From Bacteroides sp. (GTDB lineage: Bacteria; Bacteroidota; Bacteroidia; Bacteroidales; Muribaculaceae), in the NCBI GenBank assembly GCA_014802105.1, contig JAAVCX010000009.1:38967-102966 (forward strand): a stretch of 64,000 bases of DNA, in the 5' to 3' direction. How positions within the stretch are numbered: the first letter of the stretch is position 1; every line of letters begins with the position of its first letter. The position numbers and the translations under genes are program-made. Below the pieces are notes generated by a model that saw nothing but the letters and a program-made list of their open reading frames with translations, made no database searches and was not told where the DNA came from. Positions 1-8,720 of this stretch are shown one piece after another.

Positions 1-149
1 CCGTGACGGCCGGGGGCATCGGTTATGCCGAGGACTGCATGAAGTCGTTGCGCGATAAGGCCGCGGCTCTGCTCGGCCGGATCTCTACGGGTGCCGACAC
101 CGCTCCGCTGCTCACCCTCCTCGACTATATCATTGAGAGAGAGTATTGA
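1..149 (+). CDS. Polyprenyl (isoprenoid) diphosphate synthase, C-terminal end only
   Basis: An open frame enters from the left edge (codons in phase with position 3) and stops at TGA 147-149, giving the last 48 residues. The segment GGIGYAEDCM followed by a short helix and a YIIEREY tail matches the usual C-terminus of trans-polyprenyl diphosphate synthases (IspB/octaprenyl type, GGIEYAE..M), which make the quinone side chain by adding isopentenyl units. The catalytic DDxxD motifs lie outside the window. It converges on the next gene, and the two coding regions overlap by 25 bp. The family call rests on the tail alone. Confidence 0.7.
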   Translation, partial: VTAGGIGYAEDCMKSLRDKAAALLGRISTGADTAPLLTLLDYIIEREY

Positions 150-1126
150 TACAGACTGTAGAGAAGTAAGGACTGGCCCTTATAGGGAAAAAGGTTCCTG
201 AGCATGAATATGGCTCGCTTGATGTATGATCGGGCGGGCATCTTTATTTTGTGGCGGCGACACACGATCAGTGTCGATCTCACTTCGTCTTTGCGACCTG
301 TGGCGATAGCCAATGAGAGCGCGTAGTGGGCGTGGCGTTTCAGACCTGAGCTGAGCAGGCGGCGCGGGGTGGCGGTCATGCGGGCCAGGCGGCAGGTGAC
401 ATCGAGAGAATTGCGATAAAACCGCGCCATCCTCACGGCATTGGAGGGATTGCACACCGTGTTGCCTCCGACGCTGTAGGCAAGGGTCTCGACCGGCAGA
501 TAGCCGGCCCTACTCCCCTCGAGCAGCAGGCAGCTCAGGGTCAGATCTTCCATCATCTGGGAGCGTAGAAACTCGCGATTGGCTCCGTAGACCCTCATGG
601 CATCCTCGCGACGATACATGGCGGTGCAGAGGTGGACGGGCTGGGGCTTGTCGTGGCGCAGGAGTCTGACCACGCTGGAGTGTCCGTCCTCGATCTCGGG
701 AAACGACATCACTACACTATCGCCCGGCCTTCCGGTCGCGGCATCGACGGGGCACCAGGCGGTATGAACCAACGACACCTCGGGGTGGAGGTCGAGAAAA
801 TCGGCCTGCATCTGCAATTTGTCGGTTCTCGTCCACCGGTCGTCGCCGGCAAGATCGGCTATATACTCGCCGCGCGCGGCTTCCAGACAGTCAAAGTAAT
901 TGGCCGTGATCCCCTTGTTGGGCGCCTCGGGCATCAGTCTGATCAGCTCGGGGTAACGTCGCTGCCAGTCGAGACACACCCGGCGGGTGGAATCTTCAGA
1001 GCAGTCCTCGCCGATCACTATTTCAAAGGCAAAATCGGTCTGTTGCGCTACGATCGATTCGAGCGCACGACCGATGATGTCGGCCTGGTTGTAGGTGGCC
1101 ACTATTACCGATACTTTAGGATCCAT
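125..1126 (-). CDS. Family 2 glycosyltransferase
   Basis: A 333-residue protein that begins VSVIVATYNQ, the standard first beta strand of a GT-A fold family 2 glycosyltransferase. A nucleotide-sugar binding GEDCSEDST follows near residue 40, and the metal-binding DxD-like motif LAGDDRWT lies near residue 93. No signal peptide is seen; a weakly hydrophobic segment near the C-terminus may touch the membrane. It probably adds a sugar to a cell-surface polysaccharide, but the sugar and acceptor cannot be read from sequence. It lies downstream of another glycosyltransferase on the same strand, and a small inverted-repeat element ends 15 bp before its ATG, so its translation signals sit next to that insertion. 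Confidence 0.88.
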   Translation of the reverse strand: MDPKVSVIVATYNQADIIGRALESIVAQQTDFAFEIVIGEDCSEDSTRRVCLDWQRRYPELIRLMPEAPNKGITANYFDCLEAARGEYIADLAGDDRWTRTDKLQMQADFLDLHPEVSLVHTAWCPVDAATGRPGDSVVMSFPEIEDGHSSVVRLLRHDKPQPVHLCTAMYRREDAMRVYGANREFLRSQMMEDLTLSCLLLEGSRAGYLPVETLAYSVGGNTVCNPSNAVRMARFYRNSLDVTCRLARMTATPRRLLSSGLKRHAHYALSLAIATGRKDEVRSTLIVCRRHKIKMPARSYIKRAIFMLRNLFPYKGQSLLLYSLYQYSLSMI

Positions 1127-1141
1127 AGCTCTTGACCGTAA

Positions 1142-1244
1142 TGAACTGATCTAAACTTATTACAAATTAACAATCCGAAAGGTTAATTCAAAGAATATTT
1201 CAGTTCTGGTTTTTAACTTTCTGTAATTAGTTTAGATCAGTTCA
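1142..1244. mobile_element. MITE-like inverted-repeat element, copy 1 (103 bp)
   Basis: The element begins TGAACTGATCTAAACT and ends with its exact reverse complement. The match continues, after one mismatch, through ATTACA, giving 23-bp terminal inverted repeats. It has no ORF. A second copy in the same orientation lies at 33651-33758, with nearly identical sequence apart from a 5-bp length difference and a few substitutions near the centre. A 3-bp TAA repeat flanks this copy if one extra A is counted at the right end. It sits between the stop of one glycosyltransferase and the start of the next. It looks like a non-autonomous insertion element; no transposase is in the window. Confidence 0.7.
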
Positions 1245-1248
1245 ATAA

Positions 1249-2463
1249 TTAACTTAGCAGGGCGCGCAGGTCGCGGGCAAAATCTTCTCTCAGCCGGGAG
1301 GCGCGAAACTCCGTCTCCCACCTGTGTCTCGCAGCCTGTCGCTTACCGGCCAGCAGGGGAAGCTCGCGGTTCATGACTGCGATAAACTCTTCGGCCGAAG
1401 GGGTGGGGGAGAGCAGGGCTCCGACCTCGGCGGTCGCGATTTCGGGCACTCCGCCCACGGCGGTGGCTATAACAGGCACTCCGTAGCTCAGCGACTCGAG
1501 CAGTATCACCGGGGCCCCCTCGCTGAAGCTCGTGAGCAACACGGCATCGACATGGCGCGTAGCCAGCAGCCGGTGTACCTCACTGTTGTCGAGAGCTCCG
1601 AGTATCTCCACTGTCAGATTGGACGGCGTCTCTGCTACCGTCTCCCTGACCATTGGCATCATAGAGCCGTCGCCCACATATATAAATCTTATATTGAGAT
1701 CGGGTCGGCTCGCCGCCCAGGATTTCAGCAACTGACACATCATAGGCACTCTCTTGACCGCCTCGGTGCGCGCCACACACAGCAGCGTCGTCTCATCCGG
1801 CCGCCCCTCCCCGGGGTTCAGACCCTCGGGGTCGCGGCTGCCGAGCCGTCGGGTGACGATCTTCGCGGTCCGGTCGGGATAATGCTTGTGCATATACTCC
1901 TTTCCGGCCTCGGAGGCTGTGTAGACTCCGAGCATTTTAGCGAGGGCCGCATCGCGCAGGGAATGGCTCAGGTAGATGCCTTGCTCGGGATATATGTCGT
2001 GGCCGTGGGCACGGCTGACACTCCTGATCCCCTCGATCTCAGTCGCGGCTATGGCCGGGGCCGTGAACCAGAAGTTGTAGACCAGCGTCTCGGCGGGGTC
2101 GAGGTGCAGATCCTCTATAAGCCCGGACAGCCGTTCGCGATAGAAAGCAGTGTAGACCGCTACGGCTATAGCCCCTCTGAGGTCTTTGAGCGACCTGATA
2201 TACCGGCGGTCGGCAAGCAGGAGTCGGGCCACATTGAGCGAGAACATGCCTTTAAGTCGCTTCCACAACGGTAGTCTCCCGGCCAGTGCCCGGGTGACGA
2301 CGGCATTGGAGGGAAGGGCCTCGGCGCCCCCCTCGTCGGTGACGGGAACAAGCACTACGCGATCAAATCTGCTGCACAGGGCTTCAATCTCGGGCCGTAT
2401 GAACGTCGACTCCGTGATGCCGCCAAGTGGAAAAGAGGTAGTGATGAAGATAAGAGTAGCCAT
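1249..2463 (-). CDS. Family 4 (GT-B) glycosyltransferase
   Basis: A 404-residue protein with a GT-B fold. The N-terminal half contains the glycine loop of ITTSFPLGGITESTF. The C-terminal donor domain begins near residue 225 (TTLLCVARTEAVKRVP) and carries the EX7E motif EGAPVILLE, followed by SYGVPVIATAVGGVPEI, both typical of GT4 retaining enzymes. Its likely role is transfer of a nucleotide-activated sugar during surface glycan synthesis; the specificity is unknown. A TAAATTTG element lies only 9 bp before the ATG, so the transcript would have almost no leader. The downstream GT2 gene is on the same strand and is separated from it only by the inverted-repeat element. Confidence 0.88.
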   Translation of the reverse strand: MATLIFITTSFPLGGITESTFIRPEIEALCSRFDRVVLVPVTDEGGAEALPSNAVVTRALAGRLPLWKRLKGMFSLNVARLLLADRRYIRSLKDLRGAIAVAVYTAFYRERLSGLIEDLHLDPAETLVYNFWFTAPAIAATEIEGIRSVSRAHGHDIYPEQGIYLSHSLRDAALAKMLGVYTASEAGKEYMHKHYPDRTAKIVTRRLGSRDPEGLNPGEGRPDETTLLCVARTEAVKRVPMMCQLLKSWAASRPDLNIRFIYVGDGSMMPMVRETVAETPSNLTVEILGALDNSEVHRLLATRHVDAVLLTSFSEGAPVILLESLSYGVPVIATAVGGVPEIATAEVGALLSPTPSAEEFIAVMNRELPLLAGKRQAARHRWETEFRASRLREDFARDLRALLS

Positions 2464-2471
2464 AGCGGTCG

Positions 2472-2479
2472 CAAATTTA
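2472..2479 (-). promoter_or_regulatory. Candidate -7 element of the GT4 gene
   Basis: The minus strand reads TAAATTTG, matching the Bacteroidetes TAnnTTTG. No clear -33 TTTG is seen at the usual spacing. Transcription would start within a few bases of the ATG at 2463. Confidence 0.3.
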
Positions 2480-2596
2480 ACTAAAATACGATTATAAAAT
2501 GTGTGCTGTTATGAAAAATACCGTAAAATAGTTAACTATAAGCATATCCGAGATCGATTTAGTGAAAATTTAGTCATATATATCGCAAAAATTCAC

Positions 2597-2604
2597 TACC
2601 TTTG
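2597..2604 (+). promoter_or_regulatory. -7 promoter element of the glycogen operon
   Basis: TACCTTTG is a full match to TAnnTTTG, 29 bp before the ATG of the glycogen synthase, in an AT-rich divergent intergenic region. The -33 position is AT-rich without an exact TTTG. Confidence 0.6.
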
Positions 2605-2633
2605 CGCTTTGAAACCAAAAAGTTTTTGATCTA

Positions 2634-4349
2634 ATGGAAAAGACACCTGTCTCACAGCGTCCTGAATTGCTCTTCGAGGTCAGCTGGGAGGTGTGTAACA
2701 AAATCGGAGGTATCTACACAGTTCTTTCCACCAAGGCAAAGACCCTCCAGAAACTCAGCAAAGACACCACGGTGTTCATTGGCCCCGACGTGTGGTCGGA
2801 ATCCAATCCCTCCCCGTGGTTTAAGGAATGTAATATACCCGGTCTCACCCGTTGGAGCCGCAATGCACAGCTCCCCGACGGAGTAGGCGTGCGTGTCGGC
2901 CGTTGGGAAATCCCCGGCCGTCCCATAGCTATACTCGTGAAGTTTGACGGAATGTATGCCGTTAAGGATGAGTTTTACGCCCGTATGTGGGAGCTCTATG
3001 GCGTAGATTCGCTCCACGCCTATGGCGACTACGACGAGGGTTGTGCCTTTGCCCATGCTGCAGGCGTGGTCATCGAGTCGATCGTACTCTCGGGCTACGG
3101 CCAGGAAAATCCCCCTGTCCCCTCGGTTCCCCGTCGCGGCCGTCCCCGCAAGCAGCCCGCCCCCTCGGTGGTAGCCCACTTTGACGAGTGGACCACCGGC
3201 ATGGGTCTCCTCTATGTCAAGTCGCGTCTCCCCCGCGTAGCCACAGTGTTCACCACCCATGCCACCAGCATAGGCCGCTCCATCTGTGGCAACAACAAGC
3301 CTCTCTATGACTATCTCGCCGGCTATAACGGCGACCAGATGGCCCGTGAGCTCAACATGGAGGCCAAACACTCGCTCGAAAAGGCTGCCGCCCGCGAGGC
3401 CGACGTCTTCACCACTGTCAGCGACATCACCGCGCGTGAGTGTGAGCAGTTGCTCGAGCGTCGCCCCGACGTAGTGACCCCCAACGGTTTTGAGAAAAAC
3501 TTCGTACCCACCGGGTCACGTGCCGCCGAGGTGCGTGACCAGGCTCGTCGCTCGATGCTCCGGGTGGCCTCGGCTCTCACCGGCCATCACTATGACGACT
3601 CGGCTTTCCTGGTCATCTCAAGCGGTCGCTGCGAGTATCGCAACAAAGGTATCGATGTCTATCTCGACGTGGCCGCCACCCTGCGCGAACAGCAGGTCGA
3701 CCGCAAAGTCGTGACCTTCGTCATGGTGCCTGCCTGGGTCAAGGATCCCCGTGCCGATCTCCGGGAGCGTCTTGCTTCAGGCCGGGAGTATTTCGACACC
3801 CCTCTGGCAGAGCCAGTGATCACTCACTCACTCAATAACCACGAGTATGATCCCATCGTGGGACGCATACGCCAGCTCGGGTTCTGTAACATCGATCCCC
3901 GGGTAGCCGTCATCTTCGTCCCCTGCTATCTCAATGGCAGTGACGGCATCTTCAACCTGCCCTACTACGACCTTCTCTGCGGAGCCGATGCCACAGTCTT
4001 CCCCTCCTACTACGAGCCCTGGGGCTACACCCCGCTCGAGAGCATAGCCTTCGGCGTCCCCACCGTCACCACCACCCTCTCGGGTTTCGGGCAGTGGATA
4101 CTCTCCTCGTTCGAGAACCATTTTGAGTCGTGTGGCGTTAAGGTCGTGGGCCGAGGCGATTCCAACTATGGCGATGTGGTCTGGAATATAGCCCAGGATC
4201 TCCGCTTCCTCGCCAATGCCGACGAGAAGACCATAGCCCGGGTGCGCCGCGCAGCCCGCGGAGCCGCCGCCTGTGCCGAGTGGAGCAACTTCATCAGCTA
4301 CTACGACACAGCCTACGCTCAGGCTCTCGCCAAGGCAGCCACACGCTGA
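2634..4349 (+). CDS. Glycogen synthase, GT3 (eukaryote-like) type
   Basis: A 571-residue cytoplasmic enzyme that extends alpha-1,4-glucan chains from a nucleotide-glucose donor. The start ELLFEVSWEVCNKIGGIYTV is the donor-binding loop of the GYS family (Pfam Glycogen_syn), distinct from bacterial GlgA of family GT5. The C-terminal EX7E motif is EPWGYTPLE near residue 463, followed by FGVPTVTTTLSGFG. The GT3 family in fungi and animals prefers UDP-glucose; whether that holds here is inference. It is followed after 90 bp by the alpha-glucan phosphorylase, so synthesis and breakdown of the polymer are encoded together. A -7 element lies just upstream. Confidence 0.92.
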   Translation: MEKTPVSQRPELLFEVSWEVCNKIGGIYTVLSTKAKTLQKLSKDTTVFIGPDVWSESNPSPWFKECNIPGLTRWSRNAQLPDGVGVRVGRWEIPGRPIAILVKFDGMYAVKDEFYARMWELYGVDSLHAYGDYDEGCAFAHAAGVVIESIVLSGYGQENPPVPSVPRRGRPRKQPAPSVVAHFDEWTTGMGLLYVKSRLPRVATVFTTHATSIGRSICGNNKPLYDYLAGYNGDQMARELNMEAKHSLEKAAAREADVFTTVSDITARECEQLLERRPDVVTPNGFEKNFVPTGSRAAEVRDQARRSMLRVASALTGHHYDDSAFLVISSGRCEYRNKGIDVYLDVAATLREQQVDRKVVTFVMVPAWVKDPRADLRERLASGREYFDTPLAEPVITHSLNNHEYDPIVGRIRQLGFCNIDPRVAVIFVPCYLNGSDGIFNLPYYDLLCGADATVFPSYYEPWGYTPLESIAFGVPTVTTTLSGFGQWILSSFENHFESCGVKVVGRGDSNYGDVVWNIAQDLRFLANADEKTIARVRRAARGAAACAEWSNFISYYDTAYAQALAKAATR

Positions 4350-4439
4350 CTCTTTGACTTTCCATCAGGCCGCGGGTCTACAGGCTCCGGTCTATATATA
4401 ATGTATAAATAAATCAGCTAACAACCCAAATAGTTCAAT

Positions 4440-7001
4440 ATGAAACTTCCTGTAAGCAACACCAATGCACCCGTCTGGCGTGACATTACTATTCACTCAC
4501 AGCTTCCCGATGCATTGAAGACCCTCGACGAGCTCTCCCACAATCTCTGGTGGGTGTGGAACAGCGAGGCCAAGAACCTTTTCCGTGATCTTGACCACGA
4601 CCTGTGGCGCTCTACCGGCGAAAACCCTGTGATGCTCCTCCAGCAGCTCTCATCCGAGCGTCTCGACGAGATTATGGGCGATAAGGACATGATGGATCGT
4701 ATCGCTCATGTCTACAAGATGTTCACCGACTACATGGCCGAGCCCATGCGCACCGACATCCCCTCAGTGTCCTACTTCTCCATGGAGTATGGCCTGTGCA
4801 ACTGTCTTAAAATCTACTCCGGCGGTCTCGGTGTACTTGCCGGCGACTATATCAAGGAAGCTTCCGACTCGCGTGTCAACATGACCGCTATCGGCTTCCT
4901 CTACCGCTATGGCTACTTCACCCAGACCCTCAGCGTCGACGGCCAGCAGATAGCCAACTACGAGCCTCAGAACTTCAACCAGCTCCCCATCGAGCCTGTG
5001 CTCGATGAGAAGGGCCACCCCATGATCCTTGAGGTTCCCTACCACGACCGCATCATCTATTCCCACATCTGGCGTGTCAACGTCGGCCGCATGAAGCTCT
5101 ATCTGCTCGACACCGACTTCGACATGAACTCAGAGTATGACCGCCCCATCACCCACAAGCTCTATGGCGGCGACTGGGAAAACCGTATCAAGCAGGAGTA
5201 TCTCCTCGGCATCGGCGGTGTGCTCGCTCTCAAGCGCCTCGGCGTCCACTCCGAGATCTATCACGCCAACGAGGGCCACGCAGCTCTGCTCAACCTCCAG
5301 CGTCTTGCCGACTATGTGCAGGAGAAGGGCCTCGACTTCAACACAGCTCTCGAGCTCGTGCGTGCATCGTCGCTCTACACCGTCCACACTCCCGTGCCGG
5401 CCGGTCACGACTACTTCGACGAAGGTCTCGCCCACAAATATCTCGAGAAATATCCCTCCAAGCTCGGCATATCGTGGCAGGAACTTATGGATATGGGCCG
5501 CGAAAATCCCGGCAGCCAGGATAGATTCTCTATGAGCGTCTTCGCTCTCAACACCTGTCAGGAGGCCAACGGTGTGAGCTGGCTCCACGGCGAAGTGTCT
5601 AAGAAGATGTTTGCCGGTGTCTGGAAAGGTTATTCATGGGAAGAGAGCCATGTAGGCTGGGTGACCAACGGTGTCCACATGCCCACCTGGGCCGCCAGCG
5701 AGTGGAAAGCTTTCTATAGCGAGAAGCTCGGCCAGCAGGTATTCTCCCATCAGAGCGATCCCAAGGCTTGGGAAGGCATCTTCAAGGTGAAGGACGAGGA
5801 GATCTGGGCTATGCGCACCCAGCTCAAGAACAAGTTCATCAACTTCGTTCGCCGCGACTTCAAGGAGAAGTGGCTCGCCAACCAGGGTGATCCCTCGGCT
5901 GTCATCAAGATCCTCGAGAAGATCAATCCCAATGCCCTCATCATCGGCTTCGCCCGTCGTTTCGCTACCTACAAGCGTGCCCACCTGCTCTTCACCGACC
6001 TCGAGCGTCTCGCACGCATCGTCAACAACGAGCAGTTCCCCGTGCAGTTCATCTTCTCGGGTAAGGCTCACCCCGCCGACGGTGCCGGTCAGGGTCTGAT
6101 CAAGCGTATCATGGAGATCTCCCGTATGCCCCAGTTCCAGGGCAAGATCATCTTCCTCGAGGATTACAACATGATCGTTGCCAAGCGTCTTGTCACCGGT
6201 GTCGACATCTGGCTCAACACCCCGACCCGTCCTCTCGAGGCTTCGGGTACTTCGGGCGAGAAGGCCGAGATGAACGGTGTGCTCAACTTCTCTGTGCTCG
6301 ACGGTTGGTGGTATGAAGGCTACCGTCTCGACGAGAAAGCCGGCTGGGCTCTCACCGAGAAGCGCACATTCACCGATCAGTCTCAGCAGGACAAGCTCGA
6401 CGCCGCCACTATCTACTCCATGCTTGAGAACGAGATCATACCTCTCTACTTTGCCAAGAACTCCAAGGGCTACTCTCCCGAGTGGATCCAGTATATCAAG
6501 CGTTCTATCGGTCACATCGCTCCCCAGTACACCATGCAGCGCATGATCGAGGACTACATCGAGCGCTTCTATACTCCCGAGGCCAAGCGTTTCGCCGCCC
6601 TTTCGGCCGACGACGACAAGCTCGCCAAGGAGATAGCACGCTGGAAAGAGAAGGTTGCCGCCGCTTGGGACGGTATCAAGGTGCTTGATGTCAACACTGT
6701 CGAGAACCTCCACCAGAACGCCAATACCGGCCAGACCTTTACAACTACAGTAAAGATCGACGCCAATGGTCTTGCCGACGATCTGGCTCTCGAGCTCGTT
6801 ACCGACAAGGTAGAGAACAACACCGAGAAGCGTCTGAAGTCTCTGCCCTTCGAGATTGTCAACAAGGAGGGTCAGATCATAACCTTCCGTATCTCTGATA
6901 AGCTCCGCAACCCCGGTGTCTTCCGCTACGGCTACCGTCTCTATCCCTCCAACCCTGCTCTGCCCCATCGTCAGGACTTCGCCTTCGTGCGCTGGATCTG
7001 A
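4440..7001 (+). CDS. glgP: Alpha-glucan (glycogen) phosphorylase, GT35
   Basis: An 853-residue phosphorylase that releases glucose 1-phosphate from glycogen or maltodextrins. The N-terminal ~110 residues ([20 protein letters not shown]) are the DUF3417 domain of the short alpha-glucan phosphorylase subfamily. The pyridoxal phosphate site is in [20 protein letters not shown] near residue 610, with the lysine of SGEKAEMNG as the expected Schiff-base residue. [10 protein letters not shown] near residue 320 is also conserved. It lies directly downstream of the GT3 synthase and is probably co-transcribed. An intrinsic terminator follows. The C-terminal ~100 residues form a beta-rich extension seen in this subfamily. 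Confidence 0.93.
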   Translation: MKLPVSNTNAPVWRDITIHSQLPDALKTLDELSHNLWWVWNSEAKNLFRDLDHDLWRSTGENPVMLLQQLSSERLDEIMGDKDMMDRIAHVYKMFTDYMAEPMRTDIPSVSYFSMEYGLCNCLKIYSGGLGVLAGDYIKEASDSRVNMTAIGFLYRYGYFTQTLSVDGQQIANYEPQNFNQLPIEPVLDEKGHPMILEVPYHDRIIYSHIWRVNVGRMKLYLLDTDFDMNSEYDRPITHKLYGGDWENRIKQEYLLGIGGVLALKRLGVHSEIYHANEGHAALLNLQRLADYVQEKGLDFNTALELVRASSLYTVHTPVPAGHDYFDEGLAHKYLEKYPSKLGISWQELMDMGRENPGSQDRFSMSVFALNTCQEANGVSWLHGEVSKKMFAGVWKGYSWEESHVGWVTNGVHMPTWAASEWKAFYSEKLGQQVFSHQSDPKAWEGIFKVKDEEIWAMRTQLKNKFINFVRRDFKEKWLANQGDPSAVIKILEKINPNALIIGFARRFATYKRAHLLFTDLERLARIVNNEQFPVQFIFSGKAHPADGAGQGLIKRIMEISRMPQFQGKIIFLEDYNMIVAKRLVTGVDIWLNTPTRPLEASGTSGEKAEMNGVLNFSVLDGWWYEGYRLDEKAGWALTEKRTFTDQSQQDKLDAATIYSMLENEIIPLYFAKNSKGYSPEWIQYIKRSIGHIAPQYTMQRMIEDYIERFYTPEAKRFAALSADDDKLAKEIARWKEKVAAAWDGIKVLDVNTVENLHQNANTGQTFTTTVKIDANGLADDLALELVTDKVENNTEKRLKSLPFEIVNKEGQIITFRISDKLRNPGVFRYGYRLYPSNPALPHRQDFAFVRWI

Positions 7002-7026
7002 TAGATAAGACATAGACATATCATAC

Positions 7027-7067
7027 AAAGCTCCCGCCGGTCATACCCTGATCGACGGGAGCTTTTT
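7027..7067 (+). terminator. Intrinsic terminator after glgP
   Basis: Arms AAAGCTCCCG and CGGGAGCTTT enclose a 19-bp loop and are followed by a T run. It ends the glycogen operon. Confidence 0.85.
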
Positions 7068-7123
7068 CTATTGATCAATCAATTAATCGGCATCGGAGTT
7101 ACATACCGGTAATATAAAGTAAA

Positions 7124-7161
7124 AGAGACATAAGGACTTTTAGAGATATCCTTATGTCTCT
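7124..7161 (-). terminator. Intrinsic terminator of pyk
   Basis: The perfect 13-bp arms AGAGACATAAGGA and TCCTTATGTCTCT are separated by 12 bp. On the minus strand they run into TTTTACTTT, as expected downstream of the pyruvate kinase stop. Confidence 0.75.
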
Positions 7162-7225
7162 ATGTGATTACATTATCAAGCCACCGCTGACTCCTGTTGA
7201 CAGGTTGTCTGTGACGTGGACTGAT

Positions 7226-8623
7226 TTACTGCTGGCGGAGCGAATAGAGTGTGGCGATCTCGAGAGATTTGGTGCCGGCGTTAGTACCCGAAAGATAAGC
7301 CACGAGAGCCTCCTTGCTGATACGGCCGGATTCTTTAAATCGTTCCAGACCCTCGCTGCGCGAAAGATTTTCATAGCCTTCGGGCAGGAAAGGAACAACT
7401 CCATAGCTCAGAGCCAGCCATCGGGCCACGCTCGGATTGAAGCAGATAGCATGGACAGGCTGAAGGCCTCGGTAGCTGGAGATATGTCGCGCTGTGCGAC
7501 CCTGATAGGCATCGGTGATGATGGCCTTGGTGCCTACCGCTACCTCTGACGAGACTGCCTGGCGGGCCAGGAATGAGGCCACGTCAGTGTCGCTCATGGG
7601 GGGGACATGGCGTCTCACAGTCAGCTCTCTCTCAACCTCAACGGCCACACGGGCCATAGTGGTGACGGCCTCGATGGGGTATTTGCCCGACGCGGTCTCG
7701 CCCGAGAGCATCAGGGCATCGGCTCGCTGATAGACAGCGTTGGCCACGTCAGAAATCTCGGCACGGGTGGGGCGCGGATGCTCTATCATCGAGTGGAGCA
7801 TCTGAGTCGCTACGATCACCGGCTTGTGGGCGGCCATACATTTGTTGATCATATTGAGCTGTATGCGGGGAATGGTCTCGGCCGGAACTTCAATACCGAG
7901 ATCACCGCGGGCCACCATGATGCCGTAGCTTGCGGCGAGGATGCTGTCAAAATTGTCGACACCCTCCTGGTTCTCGATCTTGGAGATGATCCTCATGTCG
8001 GCACCGACAGCGTTGATGATCTTCTGGATAGCGAGCACGTCGGCGGCCGAGCGCACAAAACTATGGGCCACGAAGTCAACGCCCAGATCGGCGGCATAGT
8101 GGATATACTCGCGGTCACGCTCTGTCACGGCCGGCAGGGGGATATGAGTGCCGGGTACATTGACACTCTTTCTCGATCCCAGGCGACCCGAGTTCTCAGC
8201 TACGGCGTGCATCACGTCGCCCTCGATGCTCTCGATCTTGAATGCAAGTTCGCCGTCATCGATGAGCAGGCGGTCGCCGACGCTCAGTGCATGAGCTATA
8301 TCGGCATAGTTCAGGCAGATATGGCCGGGGACAGTAAGTTCTCCGGGATTGCCTGTAATCTCAATTCTGTCGCCGCTCTCAAAGTTTATGTAATCAGCCC
8401 CGTCGATAGCGGTGGTACGTATTTCGGGCCCCTTTGTGTCCACCATTACGGCCAGACGCGGATCGGCTTGGCGGGCGTTGCGTACTATCCGTTCCATACC
8501 CTCGCGGGTGAGGTGTGCCGAGTTCATTCTCACTACATCAACTCCGGCATCAGACAATTGCTTGATAAACTCGACCTCACAGTGGCGGTCAGAGACGGTT
8601 GCGACTATTTTAGTATGTTTCAT
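7226..8623 (-). CDS. pyk: Pyruvate kinase
   Basis: A 465-residue enzyme that converts phosphoenolpyruvate and ADP to pyruvate and ATP. MKHTKIVATVSD and VDTKGPEIRT are N-terminal signatures. ISKIENQEGVDNF contains the catalytic lysine and metal-binding glutamate, ARGDLGIEVP supplies the metal aspartate, and LMLSGETASGKYP closes the barrel. The nucleotide loop reads MNSAH instead of NFSH, a form I associate with Bacteroidetes enzymes. The C-terminal allosteric domain is present but short. The gene is divergent from polA. Its -7 element ends only 4 bp before the ATG, so the mRNA may be leaderless. A strong hairpin terminator follows. Confidence 0.95.
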   Translation of the reverse strand: MKHTKIVATVSDRHCEVEFIKQLSDAGVDVVRMNSAHLTREGMERIVRNARQADPRLAVMVDTKGPEIRTTAIDGADYINFESGDRIEITGNPGELTVPGHICLNYADIAHALSVGDRLLIDDGELAFKIESIEGDVMHAVAENSGRLGSRKSVNVPGTHIPLPAVTERDREYIHYAADLGVDFVAHSFVRSAADVLAIQKIINAVGADMRIISKIENQEGVDNFDSILAASYGIMVARGDLGIEVPAETIPRIQLNMINKCMAAHKPVIVATQMLHSMIEHPRPTRAEISDVANAVYQRADALMLSGETASGKYPIEAVTTMARVAVEVERELTVRRHVPPMSDTDVASFLARQAVSSEVAVGTKAIITDAYQGRTARHISSYRGLQPVHAICFNPSVARWLALSYGVVPFLPEGYENLSRSEGLERFKESGRISKEALVAYLSGTNAGTKSLEIATLYSLRQQ

Positions 8624-8627
8624 GGCG

Positions 8628-8635
8628 CAAAGATA
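8628..8635 (-). promoter_or_regulatory. -7 element of pyk, touching the start codon
   Basis: The minus strand reads TATCTTTG followed by CGCC and then the pyk ATG. With initiation about 7 bases downstream, the transcript would start at or inside the start codon. Confidence 0.5.
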
Positions 8636-8647
8636 CGGAAAAAGTGC

Positions 8648-8655
8648 TAAATTTG
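8648..8655 (+). promoter_or_regulatory. Candidate -7 element of polA
   Basis: TAAATTTG matches TAnnTTTG on the plus strand, 12 bp from the pyk -7 element and 65 bp before the polA ATG. The two polymerase sites would overlap, so the two promoters may compete. Confidence 0.4.
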
Positions 8656-8720
8656 CACTTCAAGTGTCAAGGCTTTTTATCAACAGGAGCCATTATCAAC
8701 GTTTATTCACCCTTCAGCCA

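Noticed and set aside
5634..7028. A 464-codon open frame antisense to the phosphorylase
   Set aside because: Composition is an artefact of GC-rich codons on the other strand; no domain, no promoter or start context.
7607..8650. A 347-codon open frame antisense to pyruvate kinase
   Set aside because: The minus-strand product is a complete pyruvate kinase, and the antisense product resembles nothing.
8412..8720. N-terminal extension of polA
   Set aside because: It lies over the antisense start of pyk, passes both -7 elements and bears no PolA similarity; ATG 8721 gives the normal N-terminus.
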